Assembly (NCBI GenBank): GCA_023955635.1
Contig: JAMXHR010000016.1
Coordinates: 124,001 to 188,000, forward strand
Direction: 5' to 3'
DNA: 64,000 nt
Source: Methanosarcina sp. ERenArc_MAG2
Lineage (GTDB): Archaea; Halobacteriota; Methanosarcinia; Methanosarcinales; Methanosarcinaceae
Under the pieces are notes generated by a model, which saw only the letters and a list, made by a program, of their open reading frames with translations, was not told where the DNA came from and made no database searches. The position numbers and the translations under genes were made by a program. Positions 9,812 to 19,978 of the stretch are shown here, piece after piece (position 1 is the first letter of the stretch; each line of letters opens with the position of its first letter).

Positions 9812-10758
9812 TCAATAAAAAGACAAGTTATCTTTAAACCATGTGATGGTCTTTCTAATCCCTTCATCAATGTGATATTTTGGTGTCCAATTAAAATTTC
9901 TAGTTATTTTTTCAGTATTTGCTTCCCATTTTTCACAATCATGGTCTCTTCCTTCAAAAGTATTCCATTGGACAGCACTTTTGGAGTCTGTAATTTCAAG
10001 TATTTTTTTACCACATAAGATACACTTACATTTGAACCTCTGCCAACATTATACACTTCCCCTCTATGTTTAGATGCCAGCTCAATGCTTTTTAAATAAA
10101 GGTCCAACACATCATCAATATAAATATAATCCCTTACTGCACAGGCATTTGCAAAATTTAATTGTTTGTTTTGAAGTGCATTCACTATTGTATAAGGTAT
10201 TAATCTTCTACTGTCGTCGTAGGGCCCAAAAGGAGAAAAAAGTCTAAATCCAATTATAGGTTTATTTTTTGTTTTTGCAATGAAGTTTCCATATAACGTT
10301 GAAGCACATTTTGAGATGCCATATACATTAATAGGCTCGCAGACATCTGTTTCTGTCATGGAATAGCTCTTAGGTCCATATTCGGAAGAGCTGCCTGTAT
10401 TGACAAAGCACTTGTACTTGATGTCTTCGCATGCATTGATCAGGTTAATTGTGCCAAATAAATTACTTTGGATCACTTCTTTTTCAGGTGAGTGAACACC
10501 GCCATATATTCCCATGGTCGCTAAATGGAAAATCACGTCAGGCTCGATTTGTTCTACCGATTGCTTAAGATTTTTCTCTTCAAGCAAATCTACAATATGA
10601 TTATTCAAGTCGGGTAGTTTATCAATTATTCTCCATTTATCTGAATTTTTTCGAGTCAGAATATGAACTTCATGTCCTTCACTTATCAGTCTTCTCGCAA
10701 GATTTGAACCTACAAAACCGGTAGCACCAGTGACCAATATTTTATAACATTTGGACAT
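9812..10758 (-). CDS. NAD-dependent epimerase/reductase, YerF-like candidate (frameshift)
   Basis: An extended short-chain dehydrogenase. It has the N-terminal Rossmann motif KILVTGATGFVGSNLARRL, the catalytic Ser region NTGSSSEYG and the YGISK (YxxxK) active site. The frame breaks in an A7 run near 10001-10007. One added base restores a 315-residue protein ending in NFNWTPKYHIDEGIRKTITW, a typical SDR tail, at 9812. Start ATG 10758 is preceded by GGGAGG. Beside cytidylyltransferase, CDP-glucose dehydratase, RfbH and a ThDP enzyme, it best fits the final reductase of yersiniose synthesis (YerF role). CDP-paratose or abequose synthase is the alternative. Confidence 0.75.
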
Positions 10759-10806
10759 AGTCCCTCCCAATCATCAATATTTTGTACCACTTCAATTTTG
10801 TAAATC

Positions 10807-12558
10807 TCAAATTGATAATAAGGATCTCAATTCATCTTCATCTAAATACGGTGATTGATTTTCAATTGGCCTATTAAATTCCAATTTTGGATCCACATTG
10901 GATTTCGTAGGGATTCTGATATCCATAAAATAAGGAAGTGAATCGTTTAATACCAAGGAATTTATTTTTTTCAAATCTTTAATATTCCTCACACTTTCCG
11001 ATTTGATTCCATAGGCTTCCGCAATTTTTGTAAAATTCGGGCAGTCATATCCAATCAAAGTTGATACGCAGCGGCCATCAAAATAAAGTTCTTGGAACTG
11101 TCTAACCATCCCTAGACTCTCATTATTTATTAAAAATATCTTAATAGGTAATTTATTTCTAACTATAGTTTGAAGTTCTTGAATATTCATCTGGAAACCG
11201 CCATCACCGACGATTACAATCACCTGTTTTTCAGGTTCTGCAAAAGAAGCGCCTATTGCAGCTGGTAATGCAAATCCCATTGATCCCATTCCACCTGATA
11301 TAAGCATCCGTTGATTTTTCTTTATCTCAAAAGATTGAGCCGCCCACATTTGGTGTTGCCCCACATCTAGGCAAATTATCGCATCATCAGCTACTACATT
11401 TGAAAGATATTTCATTAAGTAATTTGGAAGAATTAGGTCATTTTCAGTTACAGGCCATAGACAGTTGGGGAATCTGTTTTTGTATGAATTAATCAATTCA
11501 TACCAATTATCCAATGATTTGTTCTTTCCTGTGAGACTTAATTTTTTGTTGATTTCAGATAAAAACAACTTTAAATCCGATTTGACCCCTAAATATGCAA
11601 ATTTATGATTCAACTCATTTTCATCGATGTCTATATGTATGATCTTTGCTTTTCTGGCAAAAGTTTCCGGTTTGGTTCCCGTTTGCCTCATATCCAATCT
11701 TGAGCCAAGTACAATTAATAAATCGCTGTTTGCAACGATCAGATTACTGTATCGATTACCATAAGCTCCTATCATTCCGAAAAAAGCTGGATGATTATGT
11801 GGAAATGCGTCTAATCCCATCAGAGACGAAACTATCGGTATTCCTGTTTTTTGTACAAACTCAAATAATTCATGAGATGCACCTGAGCATCTGATTCCCC
11901 CTCCAATTAAAACAACAGGTCTTTCTGATTTTTTGATAAGGTCCAGAATCACGTCTATTTTATAATTAGTATTATTATTCGGTTTATATTCTGTTTTATA
12001 TTCCTCACTTCGATAAAAATCAGGTAATTCATCTGGATTTATCTGAGTTCTCTGGATATTCATGGGGATATCTATTAATACAGGCCCAGGCCGACCAGAC
12101 TTTGCTAAAAATATAGCTTTTTGCAACTGATATTTTATGGAGTTTGGTTCGGTAATCATAAATGCGTATTTAGTGATAGGTTTTACAATACTCACAATAT
12201 CTGTTTCCTGGAAACCCAATTGTCTCATATCTTTACTGAATTTATACTCGTATGTATTTACTTGGCCAGTAATGTATAAACATGGAATTGAATCAAAAAA
12301 AGCACTACCAATTCCTGTGATCAGATTAGTTGCACCTGGGCCGCTTGTAGCCATAGATATTCCTATATTTGAAGTTACACGCGAATAAGCTTCTGCCGCA
12401 AATGCTGCTGCTTGTTCATGATGAGTAACAACACAGGTGATATCTTTTCTATCATAAGTTGAATCAACCAAATGAGTTATTGCTCCACCAATTACTTCAA
12501 AAATGCAGCGAACATTACTTTCGGCAAGAAACTCAATCACATAATCTGATAGTTTCAT
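10807..12558 (-). CDS. ThDP-dependent acetolactate-synthase-like enzyme, YerE candidate
   Basis: A 583-residue thiamine-diphosphate enzyme with the three usual domains. The catalytic glutamate is in THHEQAAAFAAEAYSR near residue 50. The central domain follows, and the C-terminal domain has the ThDP/Mg motif VGDGGFQMNIQEL ending in FLINN near residues 430-460. It could be taken for IlvB, but it sits inside a CDP-dideoxysugar gene set with no IlvN or IlvC. In Yersinia, YerE is a ThDP flavoenzyme of this family that adds a two-carbon unit from pyruvate to CDP-3,6-dideoxy-4-ketoglucose. The neighbouring RfbF, RfbG, RfbH and SDR genes complete that route, so the YerE role is a context-based inference. 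Confidence 0.85.
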   Translation of the reverse strand: MKLSDYVIEFLAESNVRCIFEVIGGAITHLVDSTYDRKDITCVVTHHEQAAAFAAEAYSRVTSNIGISMATSGPGATNLITGIGSAFFDSIPCLYITGQVNTYEYKFSKDMRQLGFQETDIVSIVKPITKYAFMITEPNSIKYQLQKAIFLAKSGRPGPVLIDIPMNIQRTQINPDELPDFYRSEEYKTEYKPNNNTNYKIDVILDLIKKSERPVVLIGGGIRCSGASHELFEFVQKTGIPIVSSLMGLDAFPHNHPAFFGMIGAYGNRYSNLIVANSDLLIVLGSRLDMRQTGTKPETFARKAKIIHIDIDENELNHKFAYLGVKSDLKLFLSEINKKLSLTGKNKSLDNWYELINSYKNRFPNCLWPVTENDLILPNYLMKYLSNVVADDAIICLDVGQHQMWAAQSFEIKKNQRMLISGGMGSMGFALPAAIGASFAEPEKQVIVIVGDGGFQMNIQELQTIVRNKLPIKIFLINNESLGMVRQFQELYFDGRCVSTLIGYDCPNFTKIAEAYGIKSESVRNIKDLKKINSLVLNDSLPYFMDIRIPTKSNVDPKLEFNRPIENQSPYLDEDELRSLLSI

Positions 12559-12570
12559 AATCTCACATCT

Positions 12571-13563
12571 TCAAGATTGGAAATAATTTTTGTACCATTC
12601 AACCGTCTCAATTAAAGAAGAGTCTAATGTATATTTTGCACTCCAGCCAAGTTGTTCTTTAGCTTTTTTCGCGGACAAATATTGATTTCGTATCTCATTT
12701 TGAGCTTGATTCAAAATTATTGGTTCAGTGTCAACTCCCATAACATCAATTATTTTTTTCACCAATTCCAAAACTGTTATTTGAGTTTCATTACTAAAAT
12801 TATATGCCTCTCCGTGAATAGATGTATCAGTAAACATTTTTTCCGCAAGGACTAGGTATGCAAAAGCCCCATCTTTCACATAAAAGTAATCACGAATGAA
12901 TTTTCCATCACTGCGGATAATTGGATTTTCCCCCTCTAGCAAAGAACGAATTGTACCTGGGATGATTCTATTAAAATTAAGATCTCCAGGACCGTAAAAA
13001 TTTCCGCATCGAGTAACACAAACAGGCAACTTAAATGTATTATAGTAAGTGTATGCAATTAGATCAGCACAACTTTTGGAAACGTCATAAGGATGGGTGC
13101 CTTGTAATGGTGTGGTTTCATTATAAGGCAATTGTTTTTGTTCCCCATATGCTTTGTCACTAGAAGCAATAACTACAGCTTTAATCAGCGGAGATCTTCG
13201 ACACGCTTCTAATAGATTATATGTACCTCGAATATTTGATTCAAAAGTAGATACAGGATTTCGATTAGCTGTTCCTACTATAGTTTGAGCTCCGAGATGA
13301 AATACTGCTTCAATTTCATACTCGTTGAGTGTTCTCTCCAAAATATCATAATCTTCTAATTTGCCATATACGAGTGTCAAGTTATCTTTTATATATCTAA
13401 ATTCCACTGAGCTACTCCATAATATCGATCTGGGTACAATATCCCTAACTAATGCAATAACATTGGCACCTTCATCAATCAGAATTTTGGTAAGCCATGA
13501 CCCAACCAACCCTGATGCACCGGTAATAAAAACATTCTTATTTTTCCAATTATAATGTGACAT
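12571..13563 (-). CDS. rfbG: CDP-glucose 4,6-dehydratase
   Basis: A 330-residue extended SDR. Motifs are [19 protein letters not shown] (NAD site), [10 protein letters not shown], the catalytic ASSDKAYGE and YDVSK (YxxxK), then [19 protein letters not shown]. This set matches RfbG/DdhB, which makes CDP-4-keto-6-deoxyglucose from CDP-glucose. It starts 4 bases after the cytidylyltransferase gene that makes its substrate and ends 12 bases before the ThDP enzyme, so the three form one transcription unit. The frame is intact. Confidence 0.92.
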   Translation of the reverse strand: MSHYNWKNKNVFITGASGLVGSWLTKILIDEGANVIALVRDIVPRSILWSSSVEFRYIKDNLTLVYGKLEDYDILERTLNEYEIEAVFHLGAQTIVGTANRNPVSTFESNIRGTYNLLEACRRSPLIKAVVIASSDKAYGEQKQLPYNETTPLQGTHPYDVSKSCADLIAYTYYNTFKLPVCVTRCGNFYGPGDLNFNRIIPGTIRSLLEGENPIIRSDGKFIRDYFYVKDGAFAYLVLAEKMFTDTSIHGEAYNFSNETQITVLELVKKIIDVMGVDTEPIILNQAQNEIRNQYLSAKKAKEQLGWSAKYTLDSSLIETVEWYKNYFQS

Positions 13564-13567
13564 TGGA

Positions 13568-14358
13568 TTACTCCCACACTTTCCAAAAAGCTTTGTTTGA
13601 ATACCATAACTTGTTCAGATATTCAGTATCTCTTATAGTATCCATACACATCCAATCTTTACAATGCTCATACATCATTAATTCACCTTTTTCAGCAAGG
13701 TGATCAAGAACTCCCATTTCAAGATCGCAAGAGTCATCACATGTGAGATTATCAAATATCTCTCGATTAAAAACGAAAAAACCTCCATTTACATATTGGC
13801 CGGAAGTCTGTGGTTTTTCTACGAATTCCTTAATAACATTTCCATCCACAGATAGATTTCCAAAACGTGAAGGTGGCAAAACACCTGTTAGAGTAGCTAT
13901 TTTACCATGACTTTTATGAAAACTTACAAGATCATTGATATTGACATTGGCCAATCCATCTCCATAAGTCACAATGAAAATATCTGATTCAACATACTTC
14001 TCTATTTTTTTCAGTCTTCCCCTTTTAATGTATTCTCCCCGGTATTGGCTAAAGTTATTCTCCATCCTTTTTCGTCATGTGTGTTATGAATCTCAGTGTG
14101 TTTGGATTGCCCAAATCCTACAGTAAAATCGCTATTTAACATTTCATAATTATAAAAATATTCTTTTATGACATCCCCTTTATACCCTAAACATAAAATA
14201 AAATCATTAAAACCGTAATAGCTAAAAATCTTCATTATATGCCAGAGAATTGGCTTGTTTCCGATATACACCATTGGTTTTGGTCGATACTCAGTCTCTT
14301 CTCGAAGACGAGTTCCAAAGCCGCCACATAGTATAACAACTTTAATATTGTCGGTCAT
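13568..14358 (-). CDS. rfbF: Glucose-1-phosphate cytidylyltransferase (frameshift)
   Basis: Makes CDP-glucose from CTP and glucose-1-phosphate, the entry to CDP-dideoxysugars. The N-terminus [20 protein letters not shown] with [16 protein letters not shown] is the nucleotidyltransferase signature; later [14 protein letters not shown] carries the metal-binding aspartate. The frame breaks in a G4 run near 14019-14022. Adding one G joins the halves as NTLKGGRLKKIE and gives 263 residues, close to RfbF length. I chose the ATG at 14358 because GAGGAT lies upstream; an ATG at 14373 is also in frame. The break is probably a sequence error. Confidence 0.88.
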
Positions 14359-14391
14359 TTTATCCTCACACACCTAAACTTTTTTAATATA

Positions 14392-14509
14392 TTAGGACTT
14401 ACACGGTTGAACTCGAAATCAATATCATTAAACCCTCAACTGTCAAAAATGCAAATTTAACCACAACATCTGTTGCTTTTTATTTTATACTCAAGTGCAT
14501 AAGTCCTAA
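14392..14509. repeat. 118-bp MITE-like element
   Basis: The 312-base gap between the CDP- and GDP-sugar gene groups contains an element bounded by perfect 10-base inverted repeats TTAGGACTTA (14392-14401) and TAAGTCCTAA (14500-14509). Similarity of the arms continues for about 10 more bases. It has no coding capacity. The rest of the gap shows nothing I can identify. Confidence 0.6.
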
Positions 14510-14685
14510 TCTGATTATCTCTTTAAATCCTACAATTTTTTTATCAACTTATTATACTCAATGATTGTGACATCTTCTCTAACTCGAATGACACTTATTC
14601 TTTGATCTGATTTCGAGTACAAACAAACCGAGTCTAAGGTCTAAAATAGCTTTGAATCGATTTCTATAATCAATTGCTAAATCGT

Positions 14686-15860
14686 TTAATGATGCCTTAA
14701 GCAGTCTTTTAATATCTCGAAATCTTCATTTGTTAATTCGGGATAGTTCCCAAAATAAAATCCGCAATTGTGTACAAATTCAGCGCCAGGAAGATCGTAT
14801 GTTTCTCTTATGTATTTTGAGTAAAATGGTTGCCTTTGAATATTGCCTGCAATTATAGGACGAACTTCTACACCTGCATCCGTAAATTTTACTATATATT
14901 GACTTCTTAAGCTTGAATTTTTACAAATTACTGGATATGCAAAATTGGATAACTTAGTCATATGTGAACAATTTATTGAGATTAAGTCTGGATTTCTTCT
15001 TGCTTCTTCATCTAATAATTTATAATTATTTTCTCTTGTTCCAATGATTTGTTCAACAAACTGTAATTGAAAAACGCCGAGAAATCCTGTTATTTCTGTA
15101 GGTCTTAAGTTATACCCTAAGTCATAAAAAGTGTATTTTGCATCAAACTCACTATCAATATTGTATTTTTTCTCAATAGTGATTGTTGATCAGGTTGAAG
15201 ATTACGATCCCAGCCATTTGCTCTAACAATTCTCAACATTTGTGACAACTCGTGATCGTCAGTGCAAATCATTCCACCTTCTATTGTAGACATGTGGTGT
15301 GCAATATAAAATGAAAATGTTGAAGCAAGTCCAAAGTTCCCAGTTTTTCCTGTAGGTAGCTCGCTACCAAGAGACTCACAGTTGTCCTCTATTAAAATTA
15401 TTTTTCTTTCCCCACAAATTTCCCTGATTTTATCTAAGTCTCCAGCGAAGCCAAGTGTATTTGTGATAAAGAGAACTTTTAGTTCAACTGAGTTAATCCT
15501 TTTTTCAAAGGTATTTGAGCTAATATTCAAAGTCCTAAGTTCACAATCAAGCGGGATTGGTTTAAGCCCGAGTTGAATAATTGGCATCACGTTGGTAGAC
15601 CATGTTAATGCTGAAAAACCTACGTTGTCACCATTTTTCAAATATCTAAGGTTTTTTAGGGACTGTAAAAGAGCCAAATTAGCACTGCCACCACTATTAA
15701 AAAGTATGGCATATTTTCTTTCTTGAAATCTTGCAAATTTGTCCTCAAATTCAAAGCATTTTTGGTCCATGCTTAAACGTGGAGTCTCCAATATAAATTT
15801 ACTTAGAGCATCCTTTGTTTCTTTTTCGTTGTAAAATGCATTTTTCATTAAAGGAATCAT
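14686..15860 (-). CDS. colD: ColD-like GDP-4-keto-6-deoxymannose 3-dehydratase (frameshift)
   Basis: A DegT/DnrJ-fold PLP protein. The frame breaks in an A6 run near 15176-15181. One added A gives 391 residues, almost the length of E. coli ColD. The PLP-lysine position is histidine in TFSFYIAHHMSTIEGGM. By my count it is residue 188, the same number as the ColD catalytic His. LIEDNCESLGS supplies the PLP-pyridine aspartate. ColD uses PLP and glutamate to remove the C3 hydroxyl of GDP-4-keto-6-deoxymannose on the way to GDP-L-colitose. It shares an ATGA overlap with the upstream reductase gene and follows Gmd. A His in this position argues against an aminotransferase such as perosamine synthase. 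Confidence 0.85.
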
Positions 15861-16858
15861 TGTGATCTACTTCCTCTGTGGGTAGATTCTATCTTTGTTT
15901 TTAAGCCTCTATACTCTTTTATTTGTAGATCAATGCCCTTGTCTAAACTTATTGATGGTCGAAATCCTAGTGATTTTATTTTTGAAATATCAAGACATTT
16001 TCTTAACATGCCGTCGGGCATTGTAGTATCCCATTTTATTTTCCCATTGTAGTCTGCTTTCTGAGCGATTTGTTTAGCTAGATCTTTTATTGATATATCC
16101 TCCCCACTTCCCACATTTATTATTTCTGGAGAATTCCACGTTTTCATCAAATATAAACAGACTTTTGCAGCATCTTCAACATGTAAAAATTCTCTTCTAG
16201 CAGCCCCCGTTCCCCAAAGTACGATTTCTTTTTTATCTTCATCTACAGCATCTATAAATTTTTTAACTAATGCAGATAAGACATGGGAATTTTCTGGGTC
16301 AAAACTATCATTCAATCCGTATAGATTACAAGGCATCGGACATATAGTTTGTAATCCATATTGCTGATAATAATATTGTGCCATCTTGAGCCCGGCTATT
16401 TTTGCAATAGCATACGCTTCATTAGTAGGCTCTAAGAGCCCTGTCATAAGGTATTCTTCTTTCATAGGCTGAGGGCATTCTCTTGGATAAATGCAAGAAC
16501 TACCTAAAAATAGAAGTTTTTTTACTTTAAATTGGTAGCTGTTATGTATTATATTATTCTGAATCATGAGGTTATCATAAAGAAAATTTGCAGGGTACTT
16601 TGAATTTGCCTGAATTCCTCCTACTTTCGCTGCTGCGAGAAAGATATATTCAGGCGTATTCTCCTCAAAAAAATGTTTTACTTGATGTGAATCTCTTAAA
16701 TCAACTTCTTTGCTTGTAGCAGTAACTATGTTTCTGTAACCTTCACTTTCAAGTAATCTCAGTATTGTCGACCCGACCATTCCTCTGTGTCCAGCCACAT
16801 ATATTTTGGATTTATTGTCCAGATTGATCACCCCACTCTTAATATATATTCCAGTCAA
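15857..16858 (-). CDS. GDP-L-fucose/colitose synthase (epimerase-reductase)
   Basis: An SDR of up to 333 residues with IYVAGHRGMVGSTILRLLE at the N-terminus, catalytic FLGSSCIYP and NEAYAIAKIAGLKMAQYY (YxxxK). These features match Fcl/WcaG, which epimerises C3 and C5 and reduces C4 of GDP-4-keto-6-deoxymannose. ColC of the colitose pathway is a close relative acting after ColD. Because the next gene is ColD-like and overlaps by 4 bases, the ColC role is plausible; GDP-L-fucose synthesis is the alternative and both could occur. The start is uncertain: the TTG at 16858 lacks a clear ribosome site, and a GGGGTGATC sequence lies about ten codons inside. Confidence 0.85.
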   Translation of the reverse strand: MTGIYIKSGVINLDNKSKIYVAGHRGMVGSTILRLLESEGYRNIVTATSKEVDLRDSHQVKHFFEENTPEYIFLAAAKVGGIQANSKYPANFLYDNLMIQNNIIHNSYQFKVKKLLFLGSSCIYPRECPQPMKEEYLMTGLLEPTNEAYAIAKIAGLKMAQYYYQQYGLQTICPMPCNLYGLNDSFDPENSHVLSALVKKFIDAVDEDKKEIVLWGTGAARREFLHVEDAAKVCLYLMKTWNSPEIINVGSGEDISIKDLAKQIAQKADYNGKIKWDTTMPDGMLRKCLDISKIKSLGFRPSISLDKGIDLQIKEYRGLKTKIESTHRGSRSQ

Positions 16859-16972
16859 ATACTATACAGCAGGCTGCGAGGATGGATGCATCTTTATAAA
16901 CCTTAATGCATTACGTTTATTTGTCCATCACTCTTTTGTTTGTGAAATTTTGACGAAAACTAAATCGTATAG

Positions 16973-18094
16973 TTATTGTTTTCTTTGTGAAATTGGAAGC
17001 GGTGACGCGAACATACCCTGTTGCTTGCATCGAGGTGCACCAGCTTGATTTTGATCGTCTAATAAAGCTTCTTCATCTTTTTTGATCATTATTTTTACGA
17101 GTTCCTCGAATTTCATTGTTGGTTTCCAATTAAGTTTTTCCTTCGCTTTGGTAGAGTCTCCTATCAATAATTCCACTTCTGTTGGCCTGTAATATTTGGT
17201 GTCTATTTCGACTAAGATTTTATCTGTAATGGCATCGATTCCAACTTCTTCTTCTCCTTTTCCCTGCCAGATTATGTCGATTCCGAGTTCTTTGAATGCC
17301 AGTTCCGTAAACTCCCGGACCGAGTGGGTTTCGCCGGTCGCTACCACATAGTCATCAGGCTTTTCCTGCTGGAGCATCAGCCACATGGCTTCTACGTAAT
17401 CTTTTGCAAATCCCCAGTCCCTTTTTGAATCAAGGTTTCCGAGGTAAAGCCTCTCTTGAATGCCGTATTTTATCTTCGTAGCGGCCATTGTGATTTTTCT
17501 TGTCACAAAAGTTTCGCCTCGGATTGGAGATTCGTGGTTGAAGAGGATGCCGTTACATGCGAAAATTCCGTAAGCTTCTCGATAATTTATCGTTATCCAG
17601 TAGGCATACAGTTTGGCGGCTGCATAGGGGCTTCTCGGGTAAAAAGGAGTTGTTTCTTTTTGGGGGATTTCCTGAACTTTTCCATAAAGTTCGCTGGTCG
17701 AAGCTTGGTAGAATTTTGTTTTCTTTTCAAGGCCGAGGATGCGAATGGCTTCAAGCAGCCTGAGGGTTCCAAGGCCGTCAGAATTTGCCGTATATTCCGG
17801 AGTTTCGAAAGATACCTGGACATGACTCTGGGCTGCAAGGTTGTAGATTTCGTCAGGCTTGACTTCCTGAATTATGCGGATAAGATTTGTCGAATCTGTC
17901 AGATCCCCGTAATGCATAAAAAAATTAACATTTTTCTCATGAGAATCTTTGTAAAGGTGATCGATTCTTGCAGTGTTAAAAGAAGAAGATCGACGCTTGA
18001 TTCCATGTACAATATATCCTTTATAAAGTAAGAATTCAGCAAGATAGGCGCCGTCCTGACCGGTAATTCCTGTTATTAATGCAACTTTAGGCAA
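16973..18094 (-). CDS. gmd: GDP-mannose 4,6-dehydratase
   Basis: A 373-residue extended [22 protein letters not shown] is the Gmd NADP site, followed by [16 protein letters not shown], the catalytic STSELYGKV and [14 protein letters not shown]. It produces GDP-4-keto-6-deoxymannose, the precursor for fucose, colitose and related sugars. It begins with TTG preceded by GGGGTGA. It is the first gene of the polysaccharide unit, about 110 bases upstream of the fucose-synthase-like gene. The last 25 residues (rich in Q, P and basic residues) are not typical of Gmd and may be a local extension. Confidence 0.94.
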   Translation of the reverse strand: MPKVALITGITGQDGAYLAEFLLYKGYIVHGIKRRSSSFNTARIDHLYKDSHEKNVNFFMHYGDLTDSTNLIRIIQEVKPDEIYNLAAQSHVQVSFETPEYTANSDGLGTLRLLEAIRILGLEKKTKFYQASTSELYGKVQEIPQKETTPFYPRSPYAAAKLYAYWITINYREAYGIFACNGILFNHESPIRGETFVTRKITMAATKIKYGIQERLYLGNLDSKRDWGFAKDYVEAMWLMLQQEKPDDYVVATGETHSVREFTELAFKELGIDIIWQGKGEEEVGIDAITDKILVEIDTKYYRPTEVELLIGDSTKAKEKLNWKPTMKFEELVKIMIKKDEEALLDDQNQAGAPRCKQQGMFASPLPISQRKQ

Positions 18095-18157
18095 AATTCT
18101 TTCACCCCATCATTTTTAAAAAGTCTATAGGCTCATTTTTATGATCTCTGGCCTAAT

Positions 18158-18240
18158 GTAGCGTCCACAGCAAAATGTCGTATAAAATCGATTGAATCTA
18201 TTCATAATCGTTAAATCTTTGAGGATTGACGCGACACTAG
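18158..18240. repeat. 83-bp repeat (copy 1)
   Basis: A MITE-like unit with imperfect terminal inverted repeats (GTAGCGTCCACAG against GTCGCGTCAATCC), located just upstream of gmd. A highly similar copy lies at 47363-47446 in the opposite orientation. The shared inner part includes AAAATGTCGTATAAAATC and GTTAAATC. The surrounding 18095-18920 gap probably holds the promoter of the polysaccharide unit, but I cannot fix it; otherwise I see only AT-rich DNA. Confidence 0.65.
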
Positions 18241-18920
18241 TGCCGAGAACAATTGCAATCTTCATATTTTTCCGTGTCTTTGCCATGAAGTTCTTTTAAA
18301 CTTTATTAATTTTTTAATGGATCCTCCTTTGCAGCTACTTAAATTATCTGATTCTCAATTATTGTCTATTGACTTGCTTTTTCTCATTATTCTCTTTTAA
18401 TTCCGGATTTTGCTTTGTTTCTATATGAAAAACTTTCATAATTACATTCACACTATATTTGTTCAGATGGATCTTAAACTTTATAAATTTTTCGAACCCG
18501 TTCTAAAAAATCCCTGTTTTAAGGGTAAAAATATGAAACTATGAATCTTGGGGAAAACTGTTCACACCTTCAATAAATTCAAAAAAAGCTTTTTCGGGGT
18601 TACTCAATATATTTCAGGTGTTTTTAGTTTAAGTCATCAAAAAGAAGGGTTTATTCCGGATTTCCAGCAAAAGGCCGGTAAGATAATTTCTTCGAAAAGA
18701 GTTCACAGGCTGCGAGGACTTTTCCCCTTGCGGCACTATTAAGAATAATGAAAGGCTGATTTTCTTCGTAATTATATATAATTTTATCCATGCGTGTTCT
18801 TTTAGATGGATATTTATATCTTAAAATCACTTCATCCCAAAAAATTAGTCCGGTTATATAAGTTAACAAGGATTTTTTAATGACCTTGACGGTGATTCTA
18901 CGCTTCAAAATCTAATTCAA

Positions 18921-19223
18921 ATGTATTACGTGAACGGCTCGACTAAAAATCCTTTCAGACACAGCCTGACTGCTCTGTTAAATACTTTTAAAAATATGGA
19001 GTTTAATAAGCCTCTGTATTGTTTTACCCTGCCGGGTTTGGTTCTCAGCACAGCGGGGTTATACATGGGTCTCAGTTTTTTACAAACTTTTTACCTTGGT
19101 GAAAGCCTTAAGTTCGGGCCGACTGTTTTGATGGTCCTGCTAACCTTCGTAGGAATAGGTATGGCTTTTACCGGAATTTTGCTTAATTCGATATCAGGTT
19201 TGTTCAGACATCTTAGGGAATAA
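18921..19223 (+). pseudogene. C-terminal remnant of a membrane family 2 glycosyltransferase
   Basis: A 100-residue fragment resembling the C-terminal end of polyprenyl-phosphate-sugar-type GT2 proteins of methanogens: ALLNTFKNMEFNKPLYCFTL, then two hydrophobic segments (PGLVLSTAGLYMGLSFL and VLMVLLTFVGIGMAFTGILL) and a basic tail. The catalytic GT-A domain that should precede it is absent upstream, where I see no coding sequence. It is therefore a truncated gene, not a small membrane protein, though expression as a two-helix peptide cannot be excluded. Confidence 0.6.
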
Positions 19224-19419
19224 AATCCGATTGTAAGTAGTAGTTGTTGTCTGGATCCCCGTTTTTACTTTAGGCTTTTTACACTCTCAATATTTGGAGT
19301 GTATTCTTGCAGGCACTCCAAACCTTGTTTCCTGAGGACGCACTATCTCTTGTACTAGCCGCGGCAAAAAAATAAACAAAATTAAATAAACGTGCTCATT
19401 CTTTCAAAGCGCACTCATT

Positions 19420-19767
19420 TTATTTCAGCAGCTTCAGGGCTTCCCTGCACGCAGCTACAGCCGGAGCTCCTGAGGTGATAAAGATAACGTCCATTGTTTC
19501 CATAATTTCTTCTTTGGTTACCCCATGGTTCAGGGCGCTTTTCATCTGCGCCACTGTACAGGACTCACATTGTTTTGATGCCACAACCGCAAGAGCCATA
19601 AGGATCTTTGTTTTTGCAGGCAGGGCTCCATCAGATAACAGTTTTCCATCGCATCGCCTGTACTTCCCAAGAAACTCAGGATCAAGTTCCTCAAGAGTTT
19701 CCAGAATATGGGGCTTGAATCCCATTTTTTTTCCTATACTTTCCACTACTTCCTTATGCTCTGTCAA
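19420..19767 (-). CDS. AhpD-like carboxymuconolactone decarboxylase family protein
   Basis: A 115-residue single-domain protein. The alkylhydroperoxidase-like motif [20 protein letters not shown] is visible near residues 64-83 with the redox CxxC pair and downstream histidine. Such proteins reduce peroxides or exchange disulfides. The gene lies 3' of two zinc-type DUF2180 genes and a desulforedoxin-like gene on the same strand, which suggests an oxygen or redox stress group, although gaps of about 210 bases may separate transcripts. Confidence 0.85.
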   Translation of the reverse strand: MTEHKEVVESIGKKMGFKPHILETLEELDPEFLGKYRRCDGKLLSDGALPAKTKILMALAVVASKQCESCTVAQMKSALNHGVTKEEIMETMDVIFITSGAPAVAACREALKLLK

Positions 19768-19978
19768 ATTTCTGGCCTCCTATTCTTAACTGTTATTATT
19801 TTTTAGCTGTTATATTTGTAACTGGACATCTAACTAATCAATACATATCCTTAATTCAATTATATATTCCCCAGATAGGGAACGTCATTCTATGGCCGTT
19901 CTGGCTTTTGCTTCCTACTGCTCGTACATCAAGCAAAGAAAAATATTCTTCAGTTAATGTATAGTGCAAGCAGTGAAA

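Noticed and set aside
10807..12558. Acetolactate synthase large subunit (ilvB)
   Set aside because: No ilvN or ilvC nearby and the gene sits inside a CDP-dideoxysugar set; the YerE role fits the context better, though sequence alone does not exclude IlvB-like activity.
17456..18031. 191-codon frame antisense to gmd
   Set aside because: Shadow of the gmd reading frame with no family features of its own.
18651..18908. 85-codon frame on the minus strand
   Set aside because: No recognisable motif, no good ribosome-binding site and composition like the surrounding intergenic DNA.
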